Below the pieces are notes generated by a model, which was given only the letters and a program-made list of their open reading frames with translations, was not told the DNA's origin and searched no databases. 64,000 nucleotides of DNA, from positions 496,001 through 560,000 of the forward strand of contig NZ_JAHKKG010000006.1 in assembly GCF_018829635.1 (NCBI RefSeq), given 5' to 3'. Below are positions 35,388-46,711 of this stretch, one piece after another; the first letter of the stretch is position 1, and each line of letters opens with the position of its first letter. The DNA is from Paractinoplanes bogorensis (GTDB lineage: Bacteria > Actinomycetota > Actinomycetes > Mycobacteriales > Micromonosporaceae). A program made the translations under genes and the position numbers.

Positions 35388-36773
35388 ATGTCTTCACCGC
35401 TCGCCGAACTGCAGAAGATCCAGCCGGAGCAGATCCAGGGCAACATCCTGCGCCCGTTCGGGGGCAAGCACCAGGCGTTCCTGGCCGTCTCGTTCCGCAA
35501 CCAGCGGGTCGAGGCGCGCCGCTGGCTGGCCGGAGTGGCATCCCGCGTCGCCGTCACGACCGAGGTGCCGGGCAAAGGTGACGAACGTCTGCCCGAGGGA
35601 ACGACGCTGCTGAACGTCGGTCTCACCGCCACCGGGCTGACCCTGCTGCACCCCGAGACGGCGAGTTCCCTGGCCGGATTCGGCGCGTTCTGGAACGGGC
35701 CGCTCGGTGCCCGGGTCGACGACGACGCCCGCCTGACGACCGCCCCCGCCCTGCTCGGCGACATCGACGCGAGCGACCCGGTCGAATGGGTGGTCGGCGG
35801 GGTCGCCCGGGCCGACGGCCGCCGGGGCACACCGGTCGACGCGCTCCTCACCATCGCCGCCGGCGACCCCGCGACGCTGGAGTCGGCGGTGCGGCGTGAG
35901 CGGGAGGCGGCCGGTGGCTTCGAGATTCTCCACGACCAGCGGTGTGAGGTTCTCTACGACGAGGTGACCAAGCGTCGCATCGAGCACTTCGGCTACACCG
36001 ACGGCATCTCGCAACCGCTCGTCGCGGACTCTCCGGACACCCCACCGGTCAAGTCCGGTCCGCGGCCCATCGCGGCCGGCGAGTTCATCGTCGGCTATCC
36101 GGCCGAGCGCCGCCCGCAGTCGTGGGCGCCCCGTCCGCGACCGGCCGGCTGGATGCGCGGCGGCTCCTTCCAGGTCTTCCGGCGCCTGGTCCAGGACCCG
36201 CAGAAGTTCTGGGACCGGATCGCCGAGCTGGCGGGCACGGAGGCCATCAGCGAGGACGACGCCTTCGCGCGGACCCTCGGCCGCCACCTGGACGGCCGCC
36301 CGCTCGCCGCACCCGACGCGAGCCGCGAGACCGAGAACGTCTTCACCTACGAGTCCGACCGGGACGGCCGGACGACCCCGTTCTCGGCGCACATCCGCAA
36401 GGTGAACCCGCGCGAGGACGTCGTCTTCCGCGACCGCGGCCACAAGATGCTGCGCCGCGGCCTGACCTTCGGCCCGCGCTTCGTGAAGGGACGACCGGAC
36501 GGCGCCGAACGCGGCATGGTCTTCAACTCCTACATGGCCAGCATCGAGGATCAGTTCGAGTCGGTGCAGCGGCGGTGGGCCCGAGACCCGAACTTCCCGT
36601 CGAGCACGCTGGTCAAGTACGGCCGCATCCCGGCCGAGCCGCCGCCCAAGGCCGACGGCCTCGACCCGATCACGTTCGGCGGTTCGGTGACGAACACCGG
36701 TGCGGTCTACGCCTTCGCGCCGTCCCTGCCCGCCCTGCTGCGTCTGGCCGGCGACGACAACCTCGACACCTAA
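35388..36773 (+). CDS. DyP-type haem peroxidase
   Basis: A 461-aa dye-decolourising peroxidase. The hallmark GxxDG is at 202-206 (FGYTDGISQP), the proximal haem ligand H335 sits in AHIRKVNPR, and the distal-side segment is GHKMLRRGLTFG. No TAT or Sec signal is visible, so it is probably cytoplasmic or encapsulated; no encapsulin gene is in the window. GAGGGGG lies about 7 bases before the ATG. Its stop overlaps the stop of the convergent giant cyclase gene by four bases. Confidence 0.93.
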   Translation: MSSPLAELQKIQPEQIQGNILRPFGGKHQAFLAVSFRNQRVEARRWLAGVASRVAVTTEVPGKGDERLPEGTTLLNVGLTATGLTLLHPETASSLAGFGAFWNGPLGARVDDDARLTTAPALLGDIDASDPVEWVVGGVARADGRRGTPVDALLTIAAGDPATLESAVRREREAAGGFEILHDQRCEVLYDEVTKRRIEHFGYTDGISQPLVADSPDTPPVKSGPRPIAAGEFIVGYPAERRPQSWAPRPRPAGWMRGGSFQVFRRLVQDPQKFWDRIAELAGTEAISEDDAFARTLGRHLDGRPLAAPDASRETENVFTYESDRDGRTTPFSAHIRKVNPREDVVFRDRGHKMLRRGLTFGPRFVKGRPDGAERGMVFNSYMASIEDQFESVQRRWARDPNFPSSTLVKYGRIPAEPPPKADGLDPITFGGSVTNTGAVYAFAPSLPALLRLAGDDNLDT

Positions 36774-39700
36774 GAGGTGACCCGGCGCGGTGCCCGGTCG
36801 ATCCGGCGCAGAAGCGTCTCGAGATCGGGCCCCGTGTCCGTGAGAATCCACTGCGGCAGGGCGGGCAGAGGCGGGCCGTGCGGCAGTCTCACCCCGGTGA
36901 GCCGTTGATAGGCATGGCGGTATTCGAGACCGGGAGCACTCTCGTAGAGCGTTCGATAGATGGCGGCGGCCGTCTGCCGCGCGTCGTCGTCGGCCGGATT
37001 CGCGCGCCACACGGCATCCAGCAGGGCCGCGACCTCGCTGGGCTCGGTCCATCGGTCGGCTGCCTTACGCAGCGAGCCGGCGGCGAAAGCCAGACTGATG
37101 TCACCGCTGTCCACCCGCAGCCGCACCGCAAGAATGTAGGCCTTGACCTGGATGCCCCGCTCGTCGTGTTCCTCGGCGATGCGTAACGCTTCGGAATTCA
37201 GTTGTTCCGCGGCGGCCGGGCGGCCCGCATTGAGGTGGAGCCGCGCCAGCCGGTGCAGCGAGTCGCACAGGTAATGCGGAGCGTCCAGCTCCCGCGCCAG
37301 CGGGATGACCTGCTCCAGCAGGCGCTGAGCCTCGTCCAGGTGACCCTCCTCCGCGGCGATGGCGGCCAGCCCGGTCACCTGATCCACCACGGGGATCCAA
37401 TCGCGCTGCTCGACCGTGATGCGCAGCGAGTACATCGCGCAGGCCCGGGCCCGTGGGAAGTCCCCCTCATCCCGGTAGATCTCGCCCATGTTGCCCACGG
37501 TGATGCCCGCGGTCGGCCGGGCACCGATGTCGCGGGCCACGTCCAGCGCACGCCGGTACGACTCGATGGCCTGAGTGTGATCGGCGTTGCGCCGGAACGC
37601 CACGCCCAGGTTGCCGGCACCGAACAACATCCAGTGCCGATCGTTGGCCTGCTCGGCCGTGCTGAGTGCCCGCCGCAGATGGGCGATCGCCTCCTCGGTG
37701 CGACCCGTATTGAGCAGGCACAGGCCGAGGTGGTTCAACGCGGCGCACATGGCCGGCCGGTCGCCCGCGCCGGTCGCCATGGCCAGGTGACGGTGTGCCA
37801 TGGCCGAGGCCTCACCGTATTCGCCCTGGCGATACAGCACGAAGGTCATCCGGTCCATGGTGCGCGACAGGCCGGTGGCATCGCCGAGCCCCTGGAATCC
37901 GGCGAGGGCCCGTTCCAGCCAGCCCAGCGCATCGGCATGCGAGCCGGTGTAGATGAGCAGATCGCCGAGTTGACGTTGACTCGCGGCGACGATGTCGCGG
38001 CGCCCGGTAGCCTCCGCCACTCGCATGGCCAGTCGATAGTGGCGCTCGGCCTCGGTCCACTTCCCGGTCAGCTGATGGACCGTGCCGATCTCGATGTGCA
38101 AGGCCGCCTGGTCGGCCTCGGGCAGCAACGGCAGGAGCTGTCCGAAGTACCGGGTCGCCACCTCGTTGGCGAAGATCGACTTCGCGCGGTCGCCGGCCGC
38201 GCGGAACCACACACGTTGTTTGTCGAACCGGTCGGTTCGTGCGTAGTGGTGGGCGAGAACGTCGACGTACTGAGCGAGGCGGTCGGCGAACCTCTCCTCG
38301 ATGAAGAGGCCGGCGCGCTCGTGCAACACCGCCCGGGTGTCATAGGTGATGCTCTGGTAGGCCGTCTCCTGAGTGATCGGATGTTTGAACTCGTACTCGG
38401 GCTCGGGCTCGGTCGTGACACGCGGCGTGAGTTCAAGTGTGTGCAGCCGATACAGATGAGCCGAGACCTGTGCCGGTGAACCGGCCGCCGGGTAGACCGA
38501 GGCGATCCATGGCGGTCGGAACCGGCGGCCGATCACGCTGGCCACCTTGATGGCCGCTTTCTCGTCGTCGGTGAGCTGGTCGATACGAGCCATGACCAGC
38601 CTCTGCAGGCTGTCGGGCAGACTCAACGCGGCGAGCCCGGCCGGGTCGGCCGGGTTGACGCTGTTCTCATGCAGATAGGCGGCGAGTTCTTCGATGTAGA
38701 AGGCATTGCCGCTCGCCTGCTGGTCGATCTGCTCGACCAGTTCGGCCGCGATGCGGGCGTCCCGTCCGTACCGGTCACGGAGCCGCTCGGCGGCCAGCCG
38801 CTGGGCGTCCGAGCTGGTCATCTGGCTGAGTCGCAGGCTGGTCACATGCTCGGCCCGGCCCAGCGATCCCGGGGTCGGCTCGCGGGAGGTGGCCAGCAGC
38901 AGGACCGGCAGTTCGGCGAGCCGGTCGGCGAGGAGGCCGAGGAGGTCGAGCGAGGCCGGGTCGATCCAATGACAGTCCTCGAGCAGCAGGACGAGCGGGC
39001 CACGGGCCGACCTCTCCCGTAGGCATGCCAGCAGCGTGGAGCGCAGCAGCACGTCGCGGCCGGACTGGTCGAGCTGGGCCGTGAGGTCGTTGTCGGGCAT
39101 CGGCAGGTCGATGACCGCGGCCACCAGGGGGGCCCGCTGGCCGGTGCCGTCGTAGCGGGAGATGCGCTCGGTCAGTGCGCTTCGCTGATCGTCGAGGCTG
39201 AGCGCCGGGTCGATGTCGAGCAGCTCCCGCCAGATCGACCTCCATACCAGGTAGCCGGCGCTGATCTGATGGGAACGGCAACTGCCGCTGTAGCCGGTGA
39301 AGCCCAGGGTGCCGGCGGTGTGGCAGATCTCGGCAGCCAAGCGGGACTTGCCGATACCGGCCTCGCCGTTCAGCCAGACGACGCGTCCCCGGCCCGCGAG
39401 CACCTCCTGCACGGTCTCGCGCAATCGGGCCATCTCGATCGCGCGCCCGACGAGCGCGCCGGGGGTGGGAGACGACAGCGGGCTCGCCGGGGCCGCGTCG
39501 TGCACCTCGCTGACGATCCACCCGGGAACAGGCTCGGGCTTGCCCTTGGCGACGACATCGACCGGGCCGTCGGCCACCACCAGGTCCCGCACACGGTCGA
39601 AGGTCGTCTGATCGATCAGCAGATGCCCGGGCGGGGCGGCCAGCATGAAGCGCGCGGCGAGGATCACCGTGTCACCGACGACGGCGTATTCCCGGCGCAC

Positions 39701-40819
39701 GTCCGATCCGACCTCGCCGCTGAAAACCGGCCCGGTGGTGACTCCGCCACGCCCGACGACACCCGGCAGGGCGAGCAACTCGAGGCAGCAACGGATGGCG
39801 CGCTCTTCGTCGTCCTCGTGACTCACCGGTGTGCCGAACACGGCCACCAGCACGGTGCCCTTGTCATCGGCCATGAGGTGGCGCAGATGACCGCCGAAGC
39901 GGTCGATCACTTTGACCGCGGCGGAGAGGTAGTGCTGGAGCGCTTCGACGGTCGACGGGTCGTCGATGGACAGATCGGGAAGCCGGAAAAAGGCCGTGGT
40001 GACCTTGCGATGCTCGTTGACCAGCTCATGTCGTCCGTAGCGCAGCCGCGTGCGGATGGCCGGATGCAGGAACGGCTCGATCAGCCGTTCCAGCTCCGTG
40101 GTGGGCGGGGCCGGCGGAGCATAGGGAGGATCGGGCATCGTCATGATGCCGGCGGTTCTCTGGAGCGTCTCGTCCACGACGATCTCGCCTCGATCGGCTC
40201 GGTGCAGAGCGTCGATCGCCCCGTCGAGGGCCGGTCCGGCGATCAGGTGTTGCAGGCGGATCGCCGGGTCGCCGAGGAGCATGAGAAGCACGGGCCCCGC
40301 GGCGAGGCCGACCCGTATGGTCAGCGACCGTGTGCCGCCCGGAGTGATGACCGGCGGGACTTCGGCGGTGGCCTCGCGGATCATCTCGGCGCAGCCGATC
40401 GCCCGGCGGGCCACGGCCGCGGCGGTCTCGGGCGTGTAGTCGAACATGCCCACCAGAGCGTCACCGGCAAAGTCGACCACGCTGCCGCCGGAGGCGGCCA
40501 CGGCATCGGCCGTGACCGCGAACCAGCCGTTGATGATGCGAGTGAGTTGCTCGGTGCCGAAGCTGCCGGCACCGGCGAAGCTCTCGGCCAGAGCGGTGAA
40601 ACCGGCCACGTCGGCGTAGAGCACGACGGCCTCGGCCCGCTGGGTCACTGGCGGGTTGCTGACACTGTCAGCCGTCAGGAGTAGTCGCAAAGTATGTTCG
40701 GGCAGGTAGGACCGCCAGGTCGCGGCCAGCTCACTCACGATCTGTGATGGTGGGGTCCACGGCGGTTCCTGCGTCACGCCTTGTGCGGCCACCCTTCCGA
40801 TCCTACTGTCGACGATCAA
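36770..40819 (-). CDS. Two-cyclase-domain / AAA-type ATPase / TPR signalling protein (1349 aa)
   Basis: Residues ~60-220 are a class III nucleotide cyclase domain with both expected metal Asp residues (LYADVAGFTAL, VDFAGDALVGMF). Residues ~270-440 are a second, degenerate cyclase homology domain lacking the metal Asp (TTAFFRLPDLS). An ATPase follows with Walker A GEAGIGKS at 485-492 and Walker B LVLLLEDCHWIDPASLDL. The C-terminal ~500 residues are TPRs (AIAHLRRALSTAEQ, AIESYRRALDVARDIG). No C-terminal HTH. The order CHD-CHD-NTPase-TPR is that of soluble (bicarbonate-type) adenylyl cyclase. TTG start at 40819; GTG 40792 or 40777 are alternatives. Confidence 0.9.
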   Translation of the reverse strand: MIVDSRIGRVAAQGVTQEPPWTPPSQIVSELAATWRSYLPEHTLRLLLTADSVSNPPVTQRAEAVVLYADVAGFTALAESFAGAGSFGTEQLTRIINGWFAVTADAVAASGGSVVDFAGDALVGMFDYTPETAAAVARRAIGCAEMIREATAEVPPVITPGGTRSLTIRVGLAAGPVLLMLLGDPAIRLQHLIAGPALDGAIDALHRADRGEIVVDETLQRTAGIMTMPDPPYAPPAPPTTELERLIEPFLHPAIRTRLRYGRHELVNEHRKVTTAFFRLPDLSIDDPSTVEALQHYLSAAVKVIDRFGGHLRHLMADDKGTVLVAVFGTPVSHEDDEERAIRCCLELLALPGVVGRGGVTTGPVFSGEVGSDVRREYAVVGDTVILAARFMLAAPPGHLLIDQTTFDRVRDLVVADGPVDVVAKGKPEPVPGWIVSEVHDAAPASPLSSPTPGALVGRAIEMARLRETVQEVLAGRGRVVWLNGEAGIGKSRLAAEICHTAGTLGFTGYSGSCRSHQISAGYLVWRSIWRELLDIDPALSLDDQRSALTERISRYDGTGQRAPLVAAVIDLPMPDNDLTAQLDQSGRDVLLRSTLLACLRERSARGPLVLLLEDCHWIDPASLDLLGLLADRLAELPVLLLATSREPTPGSLGRAEHVTSLRLSQMTSSDAQRLAAERLRDRYGRDARIAAELVEQIDQQASGNAFYIEELAAYLHENSVNPADPAGLAALSLPDSLQRLVMARIDQLTDDEKAAIKVASVIGRRFRPPWIASVYPAAGSPAQVSAHLYRLHTLELTPRVTTEPEPEYEFKHPITQETAYQSITYDTRAVLHERAGLFIEERFADRLAQYVDVLAHHYARTDRFDKQRVWFRAAGDRAKSIFANEVATRYFGQLLPLLPEADQAALHIEIGTVHQLTGKWTEAERHYRLAMRVAEATGRRDIVAASQRQLGDLLIYTGSHADALGWLERALAGFQGLGDATGLSRTMDRMTFVLYRQGEYGEASAMAHRHLAMATGAGDRPAMCAALNHLGLCLLNTGRTEEAIAHLRRALSTAEQANDRHWMLFGAGNLGVAFRRNADHTQAIESYRRALDVARDIGARPTAGITVGNMGEIYRDEGDFPRARACAMYSLRITVEQRDWIPVVDQVTGLAAIAAEEGHLDEAQRLLEQVIPLARELDAPHYLCDSLHRLARLHLNAGRPAAAEQLNSEALRIAEEHDERGIQVKAYILAVRLRVDSGDISLAFAAGSLRKAADRWTEPSEVAALLDAVWRANPADDDARQTAAAIYRTLYESAPGLEYRHAYQRLTGVRLPHGPPLPALPQWILTDTGPDLETLLRRIDRAPRRVTS

Positions 40820-40861
40820 TCATCACTCTCGGCGCGCCTGTCGCCAATGGGGGAACTAGTC

Positions 40862-41464
40862 ATGTCTGTGGGCCTGAGCGATGCCGTCTTCACCTTGACC
40901 AGTGCATGCGTCCACTCTCTGCGGTTCAGCTTCGGGGCCCCGCTCGGATATCCGTACGGGGTGCCGCTCTCGGAGGACGCCGGCCAGAAGGCGTTGTTCA
41001 AGCGCATCCAGGCCGCCTCGCCGCCGCCGACGCGGGGCGGGCAGTCTTGGCCGACCGGGATGAAGCTGGCCGGGCAGCCGTTCCAGCCCGAGTCGGGGGT
41101 CGCGAAGCTCGCCGAGGTGGTGTGCGAGGAGGGGATCCCGTCCCTTGACGAGGCGGATCCCGGGTCGATCGTGCTCGACGAGTGGTTCCGGATCGGCCGG
41201 CGCGAGGAGACTGTCAAGTTCCCGGGCGATGACCAGGGCCGCTATACGTTGTCGATCAAGTACTGGAGCCCCATCCCCGACGGGCAGGCCTCGTGGGAGA
41301 GGACCGTGTCGTTCTTCGACGACATCTACTGCATGACGTGGAAGCGGGAACTCGTGGTGGGTGAATGGGTGGCGATCAGCTTCGACGCCTTCTGGCCGGC
41401 CGAACGCGACAGCGCCGACGTCCTGATCCCGATCGCCGAGTGCGACGAGCACTGCACCGCCTGA
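40862..41464 (+). CDS. Hypothetical protein, 200 aa
   Basis: An unrecognised soluble protein. ATG 40862 is used (MSVGLSDAVFTL), with a GGGGGA about 9 bases before it; an in-frame ATG at 40847 is possible. There is no signal peptide or membrane segment. It is rich in Trp/Phe strands near the C-terminus (DIYCMTWKRELVVGEWVAISFDAFWP) and acidic overall. Codon third positions are strongly GC, supporting that it is real. It is divergent from the cyclase gene by ~40 bp and upstream of the CBM2 protein, but the CebR-type box between suggests separate control. No function can be given. Confidence 0.7.
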   Translation: MSVGLSDAVFTLTSACVHSLRFSFGAPLGYPYGVPLSEDAGQKALFKRIQAASPPPTRGGQSWPTGMKLAGQPFQPESGVAKLAEVVCEEGIPSLDEADPGSIVLDEWFRIGRREETVKFPGDDQGRYTLSIKYWSPIPDGQASWERTVSFFDDIYCMTWKRELVVGEWVAISFDAFWPAERDSADVLIPIAECDEHCTA

Positions 41465-41508
41465 CGCTCTTCTCTTTTAACCTCCTCGTAACTACAGTCG
41501 TCGATATA

Positions 41509-41522
41509 TGGGAGCGCTCCCA
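41509..41522. promoter_or_regulatory. CebR-type operator
   Basis: Perfect 14-bp palindrome TGGGAGCGCTCCCA, identical to the operator recognised by the LacI-family cellobiose repressor CebR in streptomycetes. It is 33 bases upstream of the start of a cellulose-binding protein gene, so cello-oligosaccharide induction is likely. Confidence 0.88.
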
Positions 41523-41555
41523 AAGTGGCGTTCCCTCGACTGTCGGAGGTGGCCG

Positions 41556-42785
41556 GTGCGGCGTTTCGTGGTTTCTCTCGTCGCGGCTTTCGTTGCTGTC
41601 GGCGGGTTCGTGGTGGCGCTGGCCTCGGCCCCGCCGGCGTCGGCGGCGGCGGTCTGCACGGTGGGGTGGAGCGCCAACCAGTGGTCCACCGGCTTCACCG
41701 CCGAGGTGAAGGTGACCAACGGGGGAGCGGCCGTCACGTCGTGGACGCTGGGCTGGACGTTTGCCGGTGACCAGCGGATCACCAACGGCTGGAACGCCAC
41801 CGTCACCCAGACCGGGAAGTCCGTCACGGCGGCCAGCGTCGGGTGGAACGGGCCGCTCGCCACCGGGGCCTCGGCCAGTTTCGGCTTCCAGGCCACCTAC
41901 TCGGGGACGAATGCGGCTCCGGCCGAGTTCACCTTCAACGGCGTCTCGTGCAGCGGCTCCACACCGACGCCGACACCGACCACGCCTCTGCCGACGACGT
42001 CGATGACGCCCGGGCCGACACCGACCACGCCGCTGCCGACGACGTCGATGACGCCTGGGCCGACAACGCCCACACCCACGCCGACCTCCCAGCCTCAGGG
42101 GTGCGTGCCGACGGCGATCTGTGACGGGTTCGAGAATCAGACGGGTACGGCGCCCAGCGGCAACTGGTCGGTCTCCACGCCGGACTGCTCGGGGGCCGGT
42201 GCCGTCGCGATCGACCGTACGGTGGCCCACAGCGGCACCACCTCGCTGCGCGTCAACGGGGCGGCCGGCTACTGCAACCACGTCTTCGCCGGCAACAGCC
42301 AGATCCTCGGCACGGCGAGCTCGGTCTGGTACGTCCGCTACTGGGTCCGCCACACGACCGCTCTGCCCGCCTCGCACGTGACGACCGTGGCCATGCGGGA
42401 CTCGGCCGACGGCCAACGGGACCTGCGGTTCGGCGGGCAGAACGGCGCCCTGCAGTTCAACCGCGCCTCGGACGACGCGACCCTGCCCGAGCAGAGCCCG
42501 GCCGGCGTGGCCCTGTCGGCGCCGCTGCCGGTGAACACCTGGAACTGTGTCGAGTTCAAGGTGGACGGGCGCGACGGGACGATCGAGACCTGGATCGACA
42601 ACACGTCGGTGCCGGGGCTCAAGAACGACGGCGTCCCCACCCACGACATCGACGGCCAGTGGCTCAACCGCACCTGGCGGCCCGCGCTGACCGACCTGCG
42701 GCTGGGCTGGGAGAGCTATGGCGAAGGGGCCGACACCCTCTGGTACGACGACGTGGTCGTGAGCTCGGCGCGCAACAACTGCTGA
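41556..42785 (+). CDS. Secreted CBM2 protein with Cip1-like domain
   Basis: A 409-aa exported cellulose-associated protein. GTG 41556 is chosen: GGAGG is 7 bases upstream and a signal peptide follows (RRFVVSLVAAFVAV.. to PASA). CBM2 (~32-135) has the flanking Cys and exposed Trp pattern (CTVGWSANQWSTGF, WTLGWTFAGDQ). A Thr/Pro linker (~138-185) contains a ~45-bp tandem duplication. The C-terminal domain (~190-409; CDGFENQTG, WYVRYWVRHTTALPASHV, WNCVEFKVDGRDG, LWYDDVVVS) resembles the Cip1 core domain, a cellulose-induced fold related to polysaccharide lyases; its activity is uncertain. The perfect CebR-type box upstream supports cellulose-responsive expression. Confidence 0.87.
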   Translation: MRRFVVSLVAAFVAVGGFVVALASAPPASAAAVCTVGWSANQWSTGFTAEVKVTNGGAAVTSWTLGWTFAGDQRITNGWNATVTQTGKSVTAASVGWNGPLATGASASFGFQATYSGTNAAPAEFTFNGVSCSGSTPTPTPTTPLPTTSMTPGPTPTTPLPTTSMTPGPTTPTPTPTSQPQGCVPTAICDGFENQTGTAPSGNWSVSTPDCSGAGAVAIDRTVAHSGTTSLRVNGAAGYCNHVFAGNSQILGTASSVWYVRYWVRHTTALPASHVTTVAMRDSADGQRDLRFGGQNGALQFNRASDDATLPEQSPAGVALSAPLPVNTWNCVEFKVDGRDGTIETWIDNTSVPGLKNDGVPTHDIDGQWLNRTWRPALTDLRLGWESYGEGADTLWYDDVVVSSARNNC

Positions 42786-42821
42786 ACCCGTCCGTCAGAA
42801 CAAGGGTGAACCGGATTGCCG

Positions 42822-42859
42822 GCCGGCCCGTGGTGGCAGTGATGCCGGCACGGGCCGGC
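42822..42859 (+). terminator. Terminator after the CBM2/Cip1-like gene
   Basis: Perfect 11-bp arms (GCCGGCCCGTG / CACGGGCCGGC) with a 16-base loop, 37 bases beyond the stop codon. Confidence 0.75.
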
Positions 42860-42880
42860 GGTCTGACCGGGGAGTGTGTC

Positions 42881-43177
42881 GTGGGTCCGTTCGTTGTTCC
42901 GGTGTTCGCGTTCCTGCTGTGGGAGTTCCCGAGCATGGTCGTCATGTCGCTGCACAAGGCGTTCTGTGCGATGCGGGGCGGCAGTTTCGAAGAGCAGTTC
43001 CTCGGCGTGTGGGTCTACCGGTTGATCGGCATGTTCACCGTCTATCCGGCCGTGGCGATCGTGGCCGCGCTCGCCAACGCGATCAGTCCCGGCCTGCTGC
43101 CCGTCACGCTGTTCGGCGAGGCCCTGGTGCTGATCGGCCTGCTGATCTGGGCCCGCACGAGCAGCGCCGGCTCGTGA
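42881..43177 (+). CDS. Small membrane protein, 98 aa
   Basis: An unrecognised protein with two to three hydrophobic segments (VVPVFAFLLW; FTVYPAVAIVAALANAI; LFGEALVLIGLLIW). GTG 42881 is chosen because GGGGAG lies 7 bases upstream; the earlier ATG 42842 falls inside the terminator hairpin of the previous gene. An opposite-strand open frame exists here but is Arg/Gln/His-rich and unconvincing. No partner gene is evident. Moderate confidence that it is expressed. Confidence 0.5.
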   Translation: MGPFVVPVFAFLLWEFPSMVVMSLHKAFCAMRGGSFEEQFLGVWVYRLIGMFTVYPAVAIVAALANAISPGLLPVTLFGEALVLIGLLIWARTSSAGS

Positions 43178-43248
43178 CCGGGTTCTGGTCATGAGGGCAC
43201 TGATCGTCCGTGGGGGGCTGGGAAGCCCGGCCGGGCGCGATGTCCGGG

Positions 43249-44220
43249 TCACCGGTCGAAAAGGGCCTTCGCCTCGGCCAGGCGGGCACGGGTCCAGTCG
43301 TGGTGCGCGGGCCCGGTGCGGCCCCGATAGGCGACCTCGACGGCCATGACCAGCGTCAGGTAGAGGGTGTAGAGCCGCCTCCGTTGCTGCTCACCCGGGG
43401 TCAGGCCGGTTCGGCCGTACCCGCGTACGAAAGCGGTGGGGTTGCCGAAGGACGGCAGTTGGGTGGCGACGAAGCCGGCCTCGATCAGCGGATCGCCGAA
43501 GAAGGCCCGCTCGTGGTCGATGATCGCGACGATCCGGCCGTCGCGGACCAGCACGTTGCTCGCCCACAGGTCCCATTCGACGAACCGCGGCGACGTCACC
43601 GGGTCGAGGCAGCCGGACTGGTCGGCGAAGATCGAGCGCAGCGCGGCGTAGTCGAGGTCGACGGAGCGCCGCTCGCCGTCGTGCAGCGCGTCGGCCACCA
43701 TGCTCAGGAAGTGTTCCCGCCAGGTGGCCACGCCCGGCCCGCCGAGCGGACCGAACGCCGGACCCTGGATCGTGTTGAGCTCGCGGGTGAGGGCGCCCAG
43801 AGCCGCGTCGTAGCGGTCCTGCTCGTGGGCGGACAGGCCGGAGCGGATGACGCCGTAGTTGTCGGCGTCGACGAACGGCATCGTGAACCAGTCGGCGTCG
43901 ACCAGCTCGCGGCTGGTGTCGGCGAAGTCGACGGCCGGCACCGGCACACTCGTGTGTGACCGGATCAGCTCGAGTGCGGCCAGCTCGGTCGCCATCGCCC
44001 CGCGTTCGTAGGTCATCACCTCGACCCCGGCCGGCGGCGCGATCTTGAGCACCACCTGACGGGCGTCGCGCAGGCGGATCCGGTAGGCCACGTTGAACCA
44101 GCCGTGCCCGAGCTCGTGCACCCAGTCGTCGCCCGTCGGCACCAGGGCGGCGCCGTAGGCCCGGGCGACGACGGAACGCAGCGTCTCGGGCGACTGCCGG
44201 TTCTTGGTGATCGAGTCCAT
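43249..44220 (-). CDS. Aminoglycoside phosphotransferase-family kinase
   Basis: A 323-aa protein-kinase-like small-molecule kinase. The Lys-bearing strand is QVVLKIAPP, the catalytic-loop region FVEWDLWASNVLVRDG is a variant Brenner motif (WD replaces the usual HGD), and the metal Asp is in IAIIDHERAFFGDPLIE. Its ATG is only 6 bases after the stop of a UvrA-like ABC gene, so the two are co-transcribed. APH-family kinases inactivate aminoglycosides or macrolides or phosphorylate metabolites; the substrate is not determinable. The pairing with a UvrA-like ABC protein is resistance-like. Confidence 0.87.
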   Translation of the reverse strand: MDSITKNRQSPETLRSVVARAYGAALVPTGDDWVHELGHGWFNVAYRIRLRDARQVVLKIAPPAGVEVMTYERGAMATELAALELIRSHTSVPVPAVDFADTSRELVDADWFTMPFVDADNYGVIRSGLSAHEQDRYDAALGALTRELNTIQGPAFGPLGGPGVATWREHFLSMVADALHDGERRSVDLDYAALRSIFADQSGCLDPVTSPRFVEWDLWASNVLVRDGRIVAIIDHERAFFGDPLIEAGFVATQLPSFGNPTAFVRGYGRTGLTPGEQQRRRLYTLYLTLVMAVEVAYRGRTGPAHHDWTRARLAEAKALFDR

Positions 44221-44226
44221 AGTGGA

Positions 44227-46578
<2,352 letters not shown>

Positions 46579-46639
46579 CACGGCTCCCTGGTCTCGACGG
46601 CTTCCCCGCAGAACTGTAAGCGCGGCGGCACCCGCCCGG

Positions 46640-46668
46640 CTTATCGATTCCTGATCAGGGTCGGTCAA
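46640..46668 (-). promoter_or_regulatory. Promoter of the uvrA-like operon
   Basis: On the minus strand, TTGACC (46668-46663) and GATAAG (46645-46640) with 17-bp spacing, ~60 bases before the ATG at 46578; a good housekeeping-sigma match. Confidence 0.6.
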
Positions 46669-46711
46669 GTCTGCCAGGTCACGGCCCGGTCCGGCGTCCG
46701 CCGGGAGCAGA

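Noticed and set aside
39269..40684. A 471-codon plus-strand frame opposite the cyclase/ATPase gene
   Set aside because: Shadow frame; the minus strand has Walker and cyclase motifs in the same interval.
42716..43252. A minus-strand 178-codon ORF opposite the small membrane protein
   Set aside because: Composition is Arg/Gln/His-rich and it covers a terminator hairpin; the plus-strand frame has membrane segments and a Shine-Dalgarno.
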